Positions 37,728 to 46,595 of a DNA stretch of 64,000 nt are shown here, piece by piece (position 1 is the first letter of the stretch; each line of letters opens with the position of its first letter). The notes under the pieces are model-generated. The model saw nothing but the letters and a program-made list of their open reading frames with translations, searched no databases and had not been told where the DNA came from. Source of the DNA: Nocardiopsis_C rhodophaea (GTDB lineage: Bacteria > Actinomycetota > Actinomycetes > Streptosporangiales > Streptosporangiaceae); the NCBI RefSeq assembly GCF_039530945.1, contig NZ_BAAAPC010000006.1, forward strand, positions 124,001-188,000, in the 5' to 3' direction. The translations under genes and the position numbers were made by a program.

Positions 37728-37941
37728 GGGTGATCGAGCGTGCGGAGGCGGCGGTGGCTACCGGCCACAGGCCCCCACACACCACCGGCGCAGCACGCGA
37801 GGAACCCGAAAGCGAAAAACCACACCACTCAGCCGCCGGGGAGGCCGGCTGGGATCCGCCCCGCGGGGAGGGGTCTGCGGGGTTGCCTATTCCACCGGGG
37901 TCCGCCCCGGACCTGTCACCACCGCTGCGTACAGTCGGAGC

Positions 37942-39189
37942 ATGTCGCCGATTCCCGAAGCACCCGTCGCCGGCTACAGCGCCCGCGACCGTGAGCGCTG
38001 GGCGGGCGAACCCGCCAAGAGTCGGGCCCGCGGACCGTTCGAGCGCGACCGCGCCCGTGTCCTGCACAGCTTCGCCCTGCGCAGGCTGGCCGCCAAGACC
38101 CAGGTCGTCCAGCCCGGGGCCAGCGACTTTCCGCGCACCCGCCTCACCCACTCGCTGGAGTGCGCGCAGATCGGCCGTGAACTCGGCCGCGCCCTAGGCT
38201 GCGACCCCGACCTCGTGGAGGCCGCCTGCCTCGCCCACGATCTGGGCCACCCGCCCTTCGGCCACAACGGGGAGAAGGCATTGGACGTCGCCGCCGCGGC
38301 GTGCGGCGGGTTCGAGGGAAACGCTCAGAGCCTGCGCCTGCTCACCCGACTGGAGGGCAAGGTGGTGGACGACGATGGGCGCAGCGCCGGACTCAACCTG
38401 ACCCGGGCGACCCTCGACGCCATGCTGAAGTACCCGTGGCAGAGGGGATGCGGCGGTACCACGCACAAGTTCAACTGCTACCCCGACGACACCGCCGCCT
38501 TCGAGTGGATCCGCGACGGGGCGCCGAACACCCGCACCTGCTTCGAGGCCGAGGTCATGGACTGGGCCGACGACGTCGCCTACTCCGTCCACGACCTGGA
38601 GGACGGCCTGTACGCCGGGATGGTCCAGCTGGACGCGCTGCACTCCCCGACCGAGCGGGCCCAGGTCAGCGCGATCGCCGCCCGGCACTACTGCGACGCG
38701 GAGGTCGGCGAGCTGGAGGAGGTCTTCGCCGGGCTGCTGGCCGAGCCGTTCTGGCCGCGTGACTTCACCGGCGACGTGGGCTCGCTGGCCGCGCTGAAGA
38801 ACCTGACCAGCGAGCTTATCGGCCGTTTCTGCCGAGCGGCCGAGCGCGCCACCCGCGACGTCTACGGACCCGAGGCGCTCACCCGCTACACGGCCAACCT
38901 CATCGTGCCCCGCCGCACCCTGCTCGAATGCGCGCTGCTCAAGGGGGTGGCCGCGCACTACGTCATGGCGCGCTCGGAGGCCCAGGCCTACCAGGCCCGC
39001 GAACGCGAGGTGATCGCCGAGCTCGTCGCCGCCGTCCGCCTCGGCGCCCCGGCCACGCTCGACCCCTCTTTCCGCGCCGAGTACGAGCGCGCTAGAGACG
39101 ACGCCGCGGCCCTGCGCGTGGTCATCGACCAGGTGGCATCGCTGACCGACACCTCCGCCCGTGCCTGGCACCGGCGCCTGACCAGCTAG
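37942..39189 (+). CDS. dgt: Deoxyguanosinetriphosphate triphosphohydrolase-like protein
   Basis: A 415-residue HD-domain dNTPase that removes triphosphate from dGTP (or related dNTPs). The metal-site residues are His70 in 'PRTRLTHSLECAQIGRE' and His99-Asp100 in 'ACLAHDLGHPPFGHNGE'. A later Asp is in 'EVMDWADDVAYSVHDLEDG'. The frame is open to 37657 upstream, but only the part from the ATG at 37942 resembles the family. Dgt genes lie near dnaG in many actinobacteria; here it is 9 kb away, next to convergent glyS. A palindromic repeat lies just beyond its stop. Confidence 0.92.
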   Translation: MSPIPEAPVAGYSARDRERWAGEPAKSRARGPFERDRARVLHSFALRRLAAKTQVVQPGASDFPRTRLTHSLECAQIGRELGRALGCDPDLVEAACLAHDLGHPPFGHNGEKALDVAAAACGGFEGNAQSLRLLTRLEGKVVDDDGRSAGLNLTRATLDAMLKYPWQRGCGGTTHKFNCYPDDTAAFEWIRDGAPNTRTCFEAEVMDWADDVAYSVHDLEDGLYAGMVQLDALHSPTERAQVSAIAARHYCDAEVGELEEVFAGLLAEPFWPRDFTGDVGSLAALKNLTSELIGRFCRAAERATRDVYGPEALTRYTANLIVPRRTLLECALLKGVAAHYVMARSEAQAYQAREREVIAELVAAVRLGAPATLDPSFRAEYERARDDAAALRVVIDQVASLTDTSARAWHRRLTS

Positions 39190-39201
39190 GCTCCCGTCGA
39201 C

Positions 39202-39253
39202 TCTCCGTTGATCTCGGCGATATCGACCGAATACTCGCCGAGATCAACGGAGA
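39202..39253. repeat. Palindromic intergenic repeat, copy 2
   Basis: Perfect 19-bp arms (39202-39220 and 39235-39253) with a 14-base centre. The arm core CTCCGTTGATCTCGGCGA is identical to that of the element at 17333-17408, and the inner flank resembles it too (CGACCGAAT). It lies 12 bp after the dgt stop and before the glyS terminator, again between convergent genes. Confidence 0.8.
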
Positions 39254-39256
39254 AGA

Positions 39257-39302
39257 CGATGGAAGGGGCCCGCCGCGCGTTCCCGGCAGGCCCCTTCCAT
39301 CG
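39257..39302 (-). terminator. Hairpin terminator of glyS
   Basis: Perfect 14-bp arms (39257-39270 with 39289-39302) and an 18-base loop, 6 bp past the glyS stop on the minus strand. It is the classic hairpin at the convergent dgt/glyS junction, beside the palindromic repeat. Confidence 0.8.
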
Positions 39303-39308
39303 CGTCTG

Positions 39309-40697
39309 TCAGCAGCCGGGGAGGCGCTCCAGCAGGTACATCTCGACCTGGTCGAGGGAGACCCGCTCCTGGGACATGGTGTCGCGCTCGCGGACGGTCA
39401 CCGCGTTGTCGTCGAGGGTGTCGAAGTCGACGGTGACGCAGAACGGCGTGCCGATCTCGTCCTGGCGGCGGTAGCGGCGGCCGATGGCGCCGGCGTCGTC
39501 GAACTCCACGTTCCACCGCTTGCGCAGGGCCGCCGCGAGGTCGCGCGCCTTCGGCGACAGGGCGGCGTTGCGGGACAGCGGCAGCACCGCGGCCTTGACC
39601 GGGGACAGTCGCGGGTCGAGGCCCATGACGGCGCGCTTCTCCATCTTGCCCTTGGCGTTGGGGGCCTCGTCCTCGCGGTAGGCGTCGAGCATGAACGCCA
39701 GCATCGCGCGGTCGACACCGGCCGCCGGCTCGATGACGTAGGGGATGTAGCGCTCGTTGTTCTCCTGGTCGAAGAAGGAGAGGTCGGTGCCCGACGCTTC
39801 GGCATGCGTCCGCAGGTCGTAGTCGGTGCGGTTGGCCACCCCTTCCAGTTCGCCCCACTCGCCGCCGACGAAGCCGAAGCGGTACTCGACATCGACCGTG
39901 CGCTTGGCGTAGTGCGCGAGCTTGTCCTTGGGGTGTTCGAAGAGCCGCAGATTGTCCTTGGAGACACCCAGGTCGACGTACCACTGCAGGCGGGAGTCGA
40001 TCCAGTACTGGTGCCAGTCCTCGTCAGTGCCCGGCTTGACGAAGAACTCCATCTCCATCTGCTCGAACTCGCGGGTCCGGAAGATGAAGTTGCCCGGCGT
40101 GATCTCGTTCCGGAACGACTTGCCCACCTGGCCGATGCCGAAGGGGATCTTCCGGCGCGCGCTCTGCTGCACGTTGAGGTAGTTGATGAAGATGCCCTGG
40201 GCGGTCTCCGGACGCAGGTAGGCCAGGCCGGACTCGTCCTGCACCGGGCCGAGGTAGGTGCGCAGCAGGCCGCTGAACGTTCGCGGCTCGGTGAAGGAGC
40301 TCTTGGCGCCGCAGTTCGCGCAGGCCAGACCGGCCAGGCCGTTCTCGGGCTGCCTGCCGTGCTTGTCCTCGTAGGCTTCGAGGAGGTGGTCGGCGCGGTA
40401 GCGCTTGTGGCAGGACTGGCACTCGGTGAGCGGGTCGACGAACGCCTCGACGTGGCCCGACGCCTCCCAGACCTCGCGGGCGAGGACGACGCTGGAGTCC
40501 AGGCCGACGACGTCGTCGCGCTCCTGCACGATCGAGCGCCACCACTGGCGCTTGATGTTGCTCTTCAGCTCAACGCCCAGTGGGCCGTAGTCCCAAGAGG
40601 CGCGCAGACCCCCGTAGATCTCGCTGGAGGGGTACACCAGACCCCGCCGTTTGGCGAGGTTGACGAGGGTGTCCATTGCCTCTGACTTGGCGGCCAT
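39309..40697 (-). CDS. glyS: Glycyl-tRNA synthetase (single-chain class II)
   Basis: A 462-residue GlyRS of the eukaryote/archaeal-like homodimeric type found in actinobacteria. Class II motif 1 is near 'GLRASWDYGPLGVELKSNIK' (residues about 25-45), motif 2 in 'RNEITPGNFIFRTREFEQME', and motif 3 in 'AAGVDRAMLAFMLDAYRED'. A C-terminal anticodon-binding domain runs from about 365. A CxxC-CxxC insertion is visible near residues 93-130 ('CQSCHKRY', 'LACANCGAK'). It charges tRNA-Gly for protein synthesis. It is a single gene, with a terminator immediately downstream. No T-box was recognised in the upstream 180 bp. Confidence 0.96.
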   Translation of the reverse strand: MAAKSEAMDTLVNLAKRRGLVYPSSEIYGGLRASWDYGPLGVELKSNIKRQWWRSIVQERDDVVGLDSSVVLAREVWEASGHVEAFVDPLTECQSCHKRYRADHLLEAYEDKHGRQPENGLAGLACANCGAKSSFTEPRTFSGLLRTYLGPVQDESGLAYLRPETAQGIFINYLNVQQSARRKIPFGIGQVGKSFRNEITPGNFIFRTREFEQMEMEFFVKPGTDEDWHQYWIDSRLQWYVDLGVSKDNLRLFEHPKDKLAHYAKRTVDVEYRFGFVGGEWGELEGVANRTDYDLRTHAEASGTDLSFFDQENNERYIPYVIEPAAGVDRAMLAFMLDAYREDEAPNAKGKMEKRAVMGLDPRLSPVKAAVLPLSRNAALSPKARDLAAALRKRWNVEFDDAGAIGRRYRRQDEIGTPFCVTVDFDTLDDNAVTVRERDTMSQERVSLDQVEMYLLERLPGC

Positions 40698-40881
40698 AAG
40701 TTCTCAGACTCTCCATCCGGCTGGCGGTCGGCGGATCGCTCAACGCGACGCTCGAAGATTAACGATAAGCGCCCAGCTTAAAGGACCTTTGGGCACTGGC
40801 GCGCACCAAACAGCCGCCCCTGTGGGGCGATGAGGATCGCACCAACGACAATACGCGCGAACGCGCGCGGCATCGAACCGG

Positions 40882-41181
40882 TTACCGCGGGCCCGACGTG
40901 TGACCGGACACCACCTCGAACGCGGTGGGCTCGTCGTGCGCCAGCGAGAGCAGCGGCACGGCCGCCATCCGCACGTCGTAGTCCGACAGCGCCCGCCGGT
41001 AGTAGCCGGGCCCCTCCCACTCGGTGACGATGGTCCACAGCGTGGGTTCGTCGGCCGCGCGGCCGATCCAGGAGTCCTTGAACCCGGGACGGCTACCGAG
41101 CGCCGTGAGCGCGGCCGAGGCGCGCGCCACGAAGTCGTCGGCTTCCCCCAGTGGCACAGTGTAACGAGTGATGACGATCAC
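40882..41181 (-). CDS. Antibiotic-biosynthesis-monooxygenase-fold protein
   Basis: A 99-residue ferredoxin-like alpha/beta barrel of the ABM family ('VITRYTVPLGEADDFVARAS', 'RPGFKDSWIGRAADEPTLW', 'EWEGPGYYRRALSDYDVR'). Family members include quinone-forming oxygenases, haem-degrading enzymes and many proteins of unknown role. The haem-ligand residues of IsdG are not evident. The last dozen residues are variable. It is the next gene downstream of the teichoic-acid polymerase, 117 bp away; two hairpins in that gap suggest separate transcription. Confidence 0.82.
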   Translation of the reverse strand: MIVITRYTVPLGEADDFVARASAALTALGSRPGFKDSWIGRAADEPTLWTIVTEWEGPGYYRRALSDYDVRMAAVPLLSLAHDEPTAFEVVSGHTSGPR

Positions 41182-41205
41182 CCCGCCATCCTCTCACCTC
41201 GCCTG

Positions 41206-41223
41206 TCCCCGGTGCACCGGGGA
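41206..41223. terminator. Perfect 18-bp palindrome upstream of the ABM gene
   Basis: TCCCCGGTGCACCGGGGA is a perfect palindrome 24 bp before the ABM-fold gene's ATG. It could be an operator for that gene rather than a terminator, because a stronger hairpin for the upstream gene lies at 41264-41285. Confidence 0.35.
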
Positions 41224-41263
41224 GGCCGGGCGGTGGGCCGACCGCTGACGCTGGTGAGATCCT

Positions 41264-41285
41264 CGGCCGCCCCGGAGGGCGGCCG
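41264..41285 (-). terminator. Hairpin terminator after the teichoic-acid transferase gene
   Basis: A 9-bp perfect stem, CGGCCGCCC (41264-41272) with GGGCGGCCG (41277-41285), and a 4-base loop. It lies 13 bp past the stop of the 1233-residue transferase on the minus strand. Confidence 0.65.
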
Positions 41286-41298
41286 CCGCTGACGGGGG

Positions 41299-44200
41299 TC
41301 AGCTCTGACCGAAGACCCGGTCGACCACGCGGGCGGCGGCATGGCCGTCGTCCAGGGGGCAAAACTGGTCGGTGAAGGCCCGGTACTTGCCGCTGTAGTC
41401 GGCCGCGACCTCGTCGATGTCCAGCAGCGAGGCGATCACGTCGTCGGACTCCACCAGCAGCGGGCCGGGTGCCGTTGCCTCGAAGTCGAAGTAGAAGCCG
41501 CGCAGGTTGTCGCGGTAGCTCTCGATGTCGTAGGTGAAGAACAGCATCGGGCGGCCGGTGTTGGCGAAGTCGAACATCATCGACGAGTAGTCGGTGATCA
41601 GCACGTCGGTGATCAGGAACAGCTCCATGATTTCCGGGTACAGCGACACGTCGTAGACGAAGTCCGTGCCGACGATCGGCACGCTGTCGACGACGCGGGG
41701 GTGCCGCCGCACCAGCAGCACGTGGTCGTCGCCGAGCTTGTCGTACATCCGCCGCAGGTCCAGGTGCAGGTCGAGCTTGTGCTTGCCGCGGGTGTAGTAC
41801 TTGTCGTCACGCCAGGTCGGGGCGTAGAGCACGACTTTCTTGTCGGCGGGCAGGCCGAGGCGGTGCCGGGTGCGCTCGGCGATAGCGTCGCGCTCGGCGG
41901 AGAAGAAGATGTCGTTGCGGGGGTAGCCCGTCTCCAGGATCTCCCCCTCGAACCGGAAGGCTCGGCGCAGGATGGGCGTGGCCCAGGGACTCGGGGAGAC
42001 GAGGTAGTCCCACTGCTTGGTCTCCCACGCCAGTTTCTCGTGGTAGTCGCGGGATTTGCCGCGGATGTTCTCGATGTCGAACCCGATGCGCTTGAGCATC
42101 GAGCCATGCCAGGTCTGCACCACCACCTGGTCGGAACGGCGGGTGAACCAGGCGGGCTGGCGGGAGTTGGTCACGATGTACTTGGAGCGGGCCAGCGCCT
42201 CGTAGAAGTCGCGGCCGTTGTGCCGCACCGCCGACACGTCGTCGGGCAGGTTCACCTGGCCGTCCTTGACCAGCCAGGACATCGGGTAGTCGGCCCACCT
42301 CCCGCCCCGTGAACGCAGCTCGGCGTAGATGCTGTGCGGGCTGTCGGAGAACTGGCGGCCCGTGTAGCTGTCGAAGAGGATCCGCTCCTGCGTGCCCTCC
42401 TCGCGCAGGGCGGGGTAGACCTCCTCGCGCAGCCGCCGCTGGGCGAACGTGCCGCGCTCCTCGGGCCGCAGGTCGCTGCCGACCTTGAGCGTCGGCGTGC
42501 CGCTACCGGTGTGTTCGAAGGCGCAGGTGCGCTGGGGGGTGGTCATCTCCAGCGGCATCCGGCGGGTGACGTCTTCGCCACACTCGGCGCTGACATCGCA
42601 GGTGGCACCGTCGCCCAGGTGGATGCGCCCCCACAGCGCGTAGCTTCCGGCGGGCAGCGGAAGCTCCCCCGACAGTGTGGGGATGGCAGCGGGGGTGAAG
42701 ACCGCGTGGAACGCCGTGCCGTCGCGGCGCACCTCCAGGGTGTGCTCCTCGTCGCGCCCGCGTGCCTTGAACACGAGCTCCATCCGGGCGTCGGCGGCGT
42801 AGTGGCCGCTGAGCACGAGGTCGCGGCCGGACCAGGCGGCGTCGCGGATCACGGGGCGCGCCCACCCGCCCCGCAGCCACAGGTGGCCCGTGGGGGTGCG
42901 CTGCACGGCGACCTCGTGGTGGCCGTCGCCCGCCGGGTGGGCGGCGACCTCGATCTCGTCGGGCAGGACCACCGGGAGGGCACCGTCGGCGGTAACCAGC
43001 TCGGCCGACCACTGCTCCTGGCGGATGACGCCGCCGCGCTCGTCAACAGCGTTGGCGATCAGGTCGGCGGCCGGGACGCGGACGGTGAAGCGGGGGCCGT
43101 CGGAGCGCAGGGGGTAGCTCAGCCGCGCGGTGCCGGGCAGCCGGGTCAGCCGTAGCTCGCGGGCGCTGGCTGCGGGGGCCGAGACGAACTCCCCGGTGAT
43201 CTCCAGTTCCGGGCGCTCGCCGGAGTAGTCGACACGGTACTCGGCGACCCTGGCGCGCACCGGGTCGACCGCGATGCTGAGCTGGGAGTCGTCGTTCCAC
43301 GCCGGGCGGATCCACACGTCGCCGTGGACCCGCAGGTAGCCGGGGGTTTGCGGCGGACCCGCGACGGGGTTGCCGACGACGCGGCGGCGGATCAGGCCGC
43401 GGTTGAGGACGACGAGCTCCAGTTTCCACTCGGTGGCCCGCCACTGGCCGGAGAGCCGCAGGCGGGCGGGGTCGACCGTGACCTCGAATCCACCGAAGTC
43501 GTGGCGGGCGGCGTTGGGCACGTCGGGTAGCCGGTACTCCGCGGCGCGCCGCACCTTGACCGGGACGGGGACGCGCCGGCCGGTGTCGGAGTTGACGGCA
43601 AAGGCCACCAGCTGCTGCTGCCACCGGCGGCCGGCACGCAGGTGCAGGATCCCGATGCGCCCGCCGACGACCAGCTTGCCGTCGCGCCACTCCACGGTCT
43701 CGGTCTTCTGACGTACGCGCAGTTCGGAGTCCATGCGGTAGACGCCGCGGGGAACTCCGGCGGCCTCGTCCTCGAAGAACGGGTAGCGGATGAAGTAGTT
43801 CAGGCCGCGCCGGACCACGGGGGCTTTCTTCAGCTCGACACTCTTCTGGAAGGTGATGGCCTCCAGGACCCGCTCGTCCTGACGTGTGCGCACCAGGTGG
43901 TAGTTGAGGCGGTGCAGCGCGGGGAGTCCCTCCACGACCTTGCCGCCCGCCTTGGCGAGGTAGTCGCCCACGAGGTCGTAGAAGCGCCGACGGGCACTGT
44001 CGTCGGCGTCGTCCAGGTTCAGCAGGATCGAGCGCAGGTGGGTGCGCAGCGCGCGGTCGTCCCACAGGGCACGGTCGGCCGGGCTCAGCGAGTCGGCCAG
44101 GGCGGCGATGGCGCCGATGCGGCGGGTCATGGCGTCGATCTGGCTGAGGTTCTCGCCGGTGTCCCGGTCGCGTACCAGAAGGACCGGTGCCGTCAGCATG

Positions 44201-45000
44201 TCCACGGTGTGGGCGGCGAACAGGGAGCGCACGACGGCCAGATCGGCGTCGGCGTCGGTGAACGAAAAGACAGCGGGTGGAAGCTTCTCCCAGAAGGAGC
44301 GCCGCCACATCTTGTTGCCGTAGAGCCGGTCGGCCATGAGCGAGGTGGTGACGCGGATGTCGACGCCGGTGCGCCGCTTGGTGAAGACCCTGCGGTGCGC
44401 GGAGGAGCGGCGGACGCCGAGGTCGTTGAAGCGGTAGACGTTGCCCGTGGCGACGTCGGAGCCGGAGGCGTCGAGGGCGTCGGCGAGGTAGTTCAGGGCG
44501 TAGCTGGTGAGGGCGTCGCCGCCGTGGACGAACACGAGGTAGTCGCCGCTGGAGGCGCGGGCGCCGCGGTGACGTGCCTCGGTGTGGGCGGGGGCGGATT
44601 CGGGGAGCAGGGCGGCGGCGACCCTGCTCGGCGGGTCCGCGACGAAGGCGCGGGCGGTGGCCAGGGCGTCGGCCTCGGCGGTGTCGGTGGACTCGCTGTC
44701 CTCGCCGCCCTCGTCGCTGCCCTTGGCCGTCTCGGTGCCGGACTCCTCATCGCCGGCGGTGGCGTCGCCGTCGGTGGCGTCGCCGTCGGCTTCGGAGTCG
44801 TCGGGGCCGTTGCCGGAGCCGTCGTCGGGGGACGCGCCGTCGCCCGCGGTCACGCGGCGGCCGGTGGCCGGTCTGGCGACAGGGGAGAGCACGACTTCGA
44901 GGTCGCCGTCATGGGGCACCTGCCTGCCCAGCGAGTCCAGGCAGTGCTGCAGGTGCGGCTCTGTGACGTCGAACGACACAATGACGCTGAGCTTCGACAC
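41299..45000 (-). CDS. Bifunctional GT2-like and CDP-glycerol glycerophosphotransferase family protein
   Basis: A 1233-residue cytoplasmic-face enzyme. Residues 1 to about 310 are a GT-A (family 2) glycosyltransferase-like domain, with a beta-rich middle to about 850. The C-terminal part (about 870-1225) is a CDP-glycerol glycerophosphotransferase domain ('WHGSMLKRIGFDIEN', 'YLVSPSPWATPILRRAF', 'VLYAPTWRDDKYY', 'ITDYSSMMFDFANTGRP'). Such proteins polymerise poly(glycerol phosphate) wall teichoic acid. The GT domain is odd: residues 53-112 form a strongly acidic low-complexity insertion where the 'DDGS' loop should be, and the usual DxD block reads 'FVHGGD' (157-162). It may have lost activity. 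Single gene, terminator downstream. Confidence 0.88.
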   Translation of the reverse strand: MSKLSVIVSFDVTEPHLQHCLDSLGRQVPHDGDLEVVLSPVARPATGRRVTAGDGASPDDGSGNGPDDSEADGDATDGDATAGDEESGTETAKGSDEGGEDSESTDTAEADALATARAFVADPPSRVAAALLPESAPAHTEARHRGARASSGDYLVFVHGGDALTSYALNYLADALDASGSDVATGNVYRFNDLGVRRSSAHRRVFTKRRTGVDIRVTTSLMADRLYGNKMWRRSFWEKLPPAVFSFTDADADLAVVRSLFAAHTVDMLTAPVLLVRDRDTGENLSQIDAMTRRIGAIAALADSLSPADRALWDDRALRTHLRSILLNLDDADDSARRRFYDLVGDYLAKAGGKVVEGLPALHRLNYHLVRTRQDERVLEAITFQKSVELKKAPVVRRGLNYFIRYPFFEDEAAGVPRGVYRMDSELRVRQKTETVEWRDGKLVVGGRIGILHLRAGRRWQQQLVAFAVNSDTGRRVPVPVKVRRAAEYRLPDVPNAARHDFGGFEVTVDPARLRLSGQWRATEWKLELVVLNRGLIRRRVVGNPVAGPPQTPGYLRVHGDVWIRPAWNDDSQLSIAVDPVRARVAEYRVDYSGERPELEITGEFVSAPAASARELRLTRLPGTARLSYPLRSDGPRFTVRVPAADLIANAVDERGGVIRQEQWSAELVTADGALPVVLPDEIEVAAHPAGDGHHEVAVQRTPTGHLWLRGGWARPVIRDAAWSGRDLVLSGHYAADARMELVFKARGRDEEHTLEVRRDGTAFHAVFTPAAIPTLSGELPLPAGSYALWGRIHLGDGATCDVSAECGEDVTRRMPLEMTTPQRTCAFEHTGSGTPTLKVGSDLRPEERGTFAQRRLREEVYPALREEGTQERILFDSYTGRQFSDSPHSIYAELRSRGGRWADYPMSWLVKDGQVNLPDDVSAVRHNGRDFYEALARSKYIVTNSRQPAWFTRRSDQVVVQTWHGSMLKRIGFDIENIRGKSRDYHEKLAWETKQWDYLVSPSPWATPILRRAFRFEGEILETGYPRNDIFFSAERDAIAERTRHRLGLPADKKVVLYAPTWRDDKYYTRGKHKLDLHLDLRRMYDKLGDDHVLLVRRHPRVVDSVPIVGTDFVYDVSLYPEIMELFLITDVLITDYSSMMFDFANTGRPMLFFTYDIESYRDNLRGFYFDFEATAPGPLLVESDDVIASLLDIDEVAADYSGKYRAFTDQFCPLDDGHAAARVVDRVFGQS

Positions 45001-45309
45001 GGAAAACTACTCTCCCGGTTGTCACGTGTGGAACGGGGGGCGGGCACACTGATGCGGGACCACGTCAGGTTCTGCCGCCGTCGCGGCGCTCACCTTAGGT
45101 CATTGCTGGTAAGCCACCTGTTAGCGCACGGCGCGTTCCCTGCCTCGCGACGGACGTCGTGCGACGGTCCACCACCGCAACAAACATAACTGCTAGAAGG
45201 AGTCGGTTTATGCAGAGAGTAGGACTGTGATCCACCTGTTTGGGATATCGATTCCTCAGTAGGCTGCCAGCCGGTACTAGGTCTCGTCCGAGCAGCACGA
45301 AGGAGTCGC
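45001..45309. other. Divergent promoter region (309 bp)
   Basis: Between the minus-strand teichoic-acid transferase and the plus-strand membrane protein. The stretch 45180-45270 is AT-richer and probably holds promoters. A seven-codon reading frame at 45210-45230 has AAGGAG upstream, but it is too short to call. No repeat or hairpin of note was seen. Confidence 0.45.
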
Positions 45310-45705
45310 GTGTCCCCCAAGCGCAAGAAGAAGCGCGAGAGCACATCCCGACCGCGCCCCGGCGGTACCGGGTCGGCTCCCCGGCCGCTGCCGCCCGGGG
45401 AGTCGTTCTTCACCCCGGACGCCAGCCCCTTGCGCCAGGAGATCGAGCGCCGCAGCGCCGTCCCGCTGGTGTGGCTGCACACCGCCCCGCGGTGGATCCT
45501 CCCGGTGGCCATGGCCGGGGTGTTCGTGGCGGGGCTGCTCCTGGCCGGGCTGCTGGGCGCGCTACTGCTGGCGCTGCTCGCCGGGTTCTTCGCCTGGCTG
45601 GCGTTTCTGGCCTGGCCTGGCCTGCGGGGCGGGGAGCGGGCCATGCGGGCGGTCGTGGTCGCTACCCTGTTGGCCCTCGGCCTCCTGCAAAGCGGGCTAT
45701 TCTAA
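45310..45705 (+). CDS. Small membrane protein (DUF6703-like)
   Basis: A 131-residue protein with a very basic start ('SPKRKKKREST'), a Pro/Gly linker, 'SPLRQEIERRSAVPLVWLH', and then two or three membrane helices from about residue 60 ('WILPVAMAGVFVAGLLLAG', 'LLALLAGFFAWLAFLAWPG'). It ends 'ALGLLQSGLF'. It resembles a small family of actinobacterial membrane proteins found near the znu-zur locus; no function is known. The GTG start has AAGGAG at a good distance. It is followed by the Zur-like box and znuC, and lies upstream of them in the same direction. Confidence 0.75.
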   Translation: MSPKRKKKRESTSRPRPGGTGSAPRPLPPGESFFTPDASPLRQEIERRSAVPLVWLHTAPRWILPVAMAGVFVAGLLLAGLLGALLLALLAGFFAWLAFLAWPGLRGGERAMRAVVVATLLALGLLQSGLF

Positions 45706-45739
45706 CGGCTTCGGCAGGGACAACGCATACGGGACGTTT

Positions 45740-45754
45740 TGACAACCATTTTCG
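45740..45754 (+). promoter_or_regulatory. Zur-like box upstream of znuC
   Basis: TGACAACCATTTTCG matches the actinobacterial Zur/Fur-type dyad (TGAAAAT.ATTTTCA-like) at 11 or 12 of 15 positions. It lies 19 bp before the znuC GTG, where a repressor would block the promoter. The gene for a Fur-family regulator (zur) is the last gene of the same operon, so zinc-dependent autoregulation is likely. Match judged by eye. Confidence 0.55.
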
Positions 45755-45773
45755 TTTTCGGCACACTTGACAC

Positions 45774-46595
45774 GTGAACGTCGAATCCACCGGCGGCCGG
45801 GATCCGCGAACCGCCCCGGACCAGCGCCCCGCTCCTCCCGCGTTCTGTGTGACCGACGCCGTCGTGGCCTACGAGCGCGCTCCCGTCCTCCGGGGCGTGA
45901 CCTTCGACGTCCCCGCGGGCCAGACGCTGGCCATCCTCGGCCCCAACGGTTCGGGCAAGTCCACCCTCATGCGTGCCATGCTCGGGATCACGCCGCTCGT
46001 CAGCGGTCGTGTCGAGGTGTACGGCACCCGGCTGAGCCGGTTCCGCGACTGGGCCCGCATCGGCTATGTCCCCCAGCGCCTGTCCGCCGGGGGCGGAGTC
46101 CCCGCGACGGTCCGCGAAGTCGTCGCCTCGGGCCAGGTGGCGCGCCGCCGCCGGCTCCGCCGGGCCACGCGCGACGATCACTCCGCCGTCGCCAGCGCAC
46201 TGGCCTCCGTGGGGCTCACCGACCGCGCCAATGACTCCGTGCACGAACTGTCCGGCGGCCAGCAGCAGCGCGTCCTCATCGCCCGCGCACTGGCCGGGCG
46301 GCCCGACACCTTCGTGATGGACGAGCCGATGGCCGGGGTCGACTCGGGCAGCCAGGAGGCCCTGGCCGACACCATCCGCGCTCTCAGCGAGCGCGGCGCC
46401 ACCGTCGTCCTGGTGCTGCACGAGCTCGGCCCCTTGGAGCCACTCATCCAGCGCAGCCTGGTGCTGTCCGAGGGCCGTATCGCCCACGACGGCCCCGCGC
46501 CGCGCCGCAGCCACGACCATATCCACCCGCACGCCGGCGAGGCCCCCGCGCCGACGGCCGCGGTGCCCGACATCGAGGTACCCCGACTTGCTTGA
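45774..46595 (+). CDS. znuC: Zinc/manganese ABC transporter ATP-binding protein
   Basis: A 273-residue ATPase of the metal (MZT) ABC family. Walker A is 'GPNGSGKST' (residues 56-64), the signature is 'LSGGQQQRVLIARAL' near residue 160, and Walker B with its catalytic Glu is 'TFVMDEPMAGVD'. A C-terminal His-rich segment ('HDHIHPHAGE' near 243-252) is common in zinc importers and may bind metal. It starts at a GTG just after the Zur-like box and overlaps znuB by a few bases. No substrate-binding protein (znuA) gene is in the operon; it may lie elsewhere. Confidence 0.92.
   Translation: MNVESTGGRDPRTAPDQRPAPPAFCVTDAVVAYERAPVLRGVTFDVPAGQTLAILGPNGSGKSTLMRAMLGITPLVSGRVEVYGTRLSRFRDWARIGYVPQRLSAGGGVPATVREVVASGQVARRRRLRRATRDDHSAVASALASVGLTDRANDSVHELSGGQQQRVLIARALAGRPDTFVMDEPMAGVDSGSQEALADTIRALSERGATVVLVLHELGPLEPLIQRSLVLSEGRIAHDGPAPRRSHDHIHPHAGEAPAPTAAVPDIEVPRLA

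Noticed and set aside
45210..45230. A six-residue frame with a perfect AAGGAG before it, upstream of the small membrane protein.
   Set aside because: It is too short to judge, has no regulatory codon run, and no hairpin follows it.
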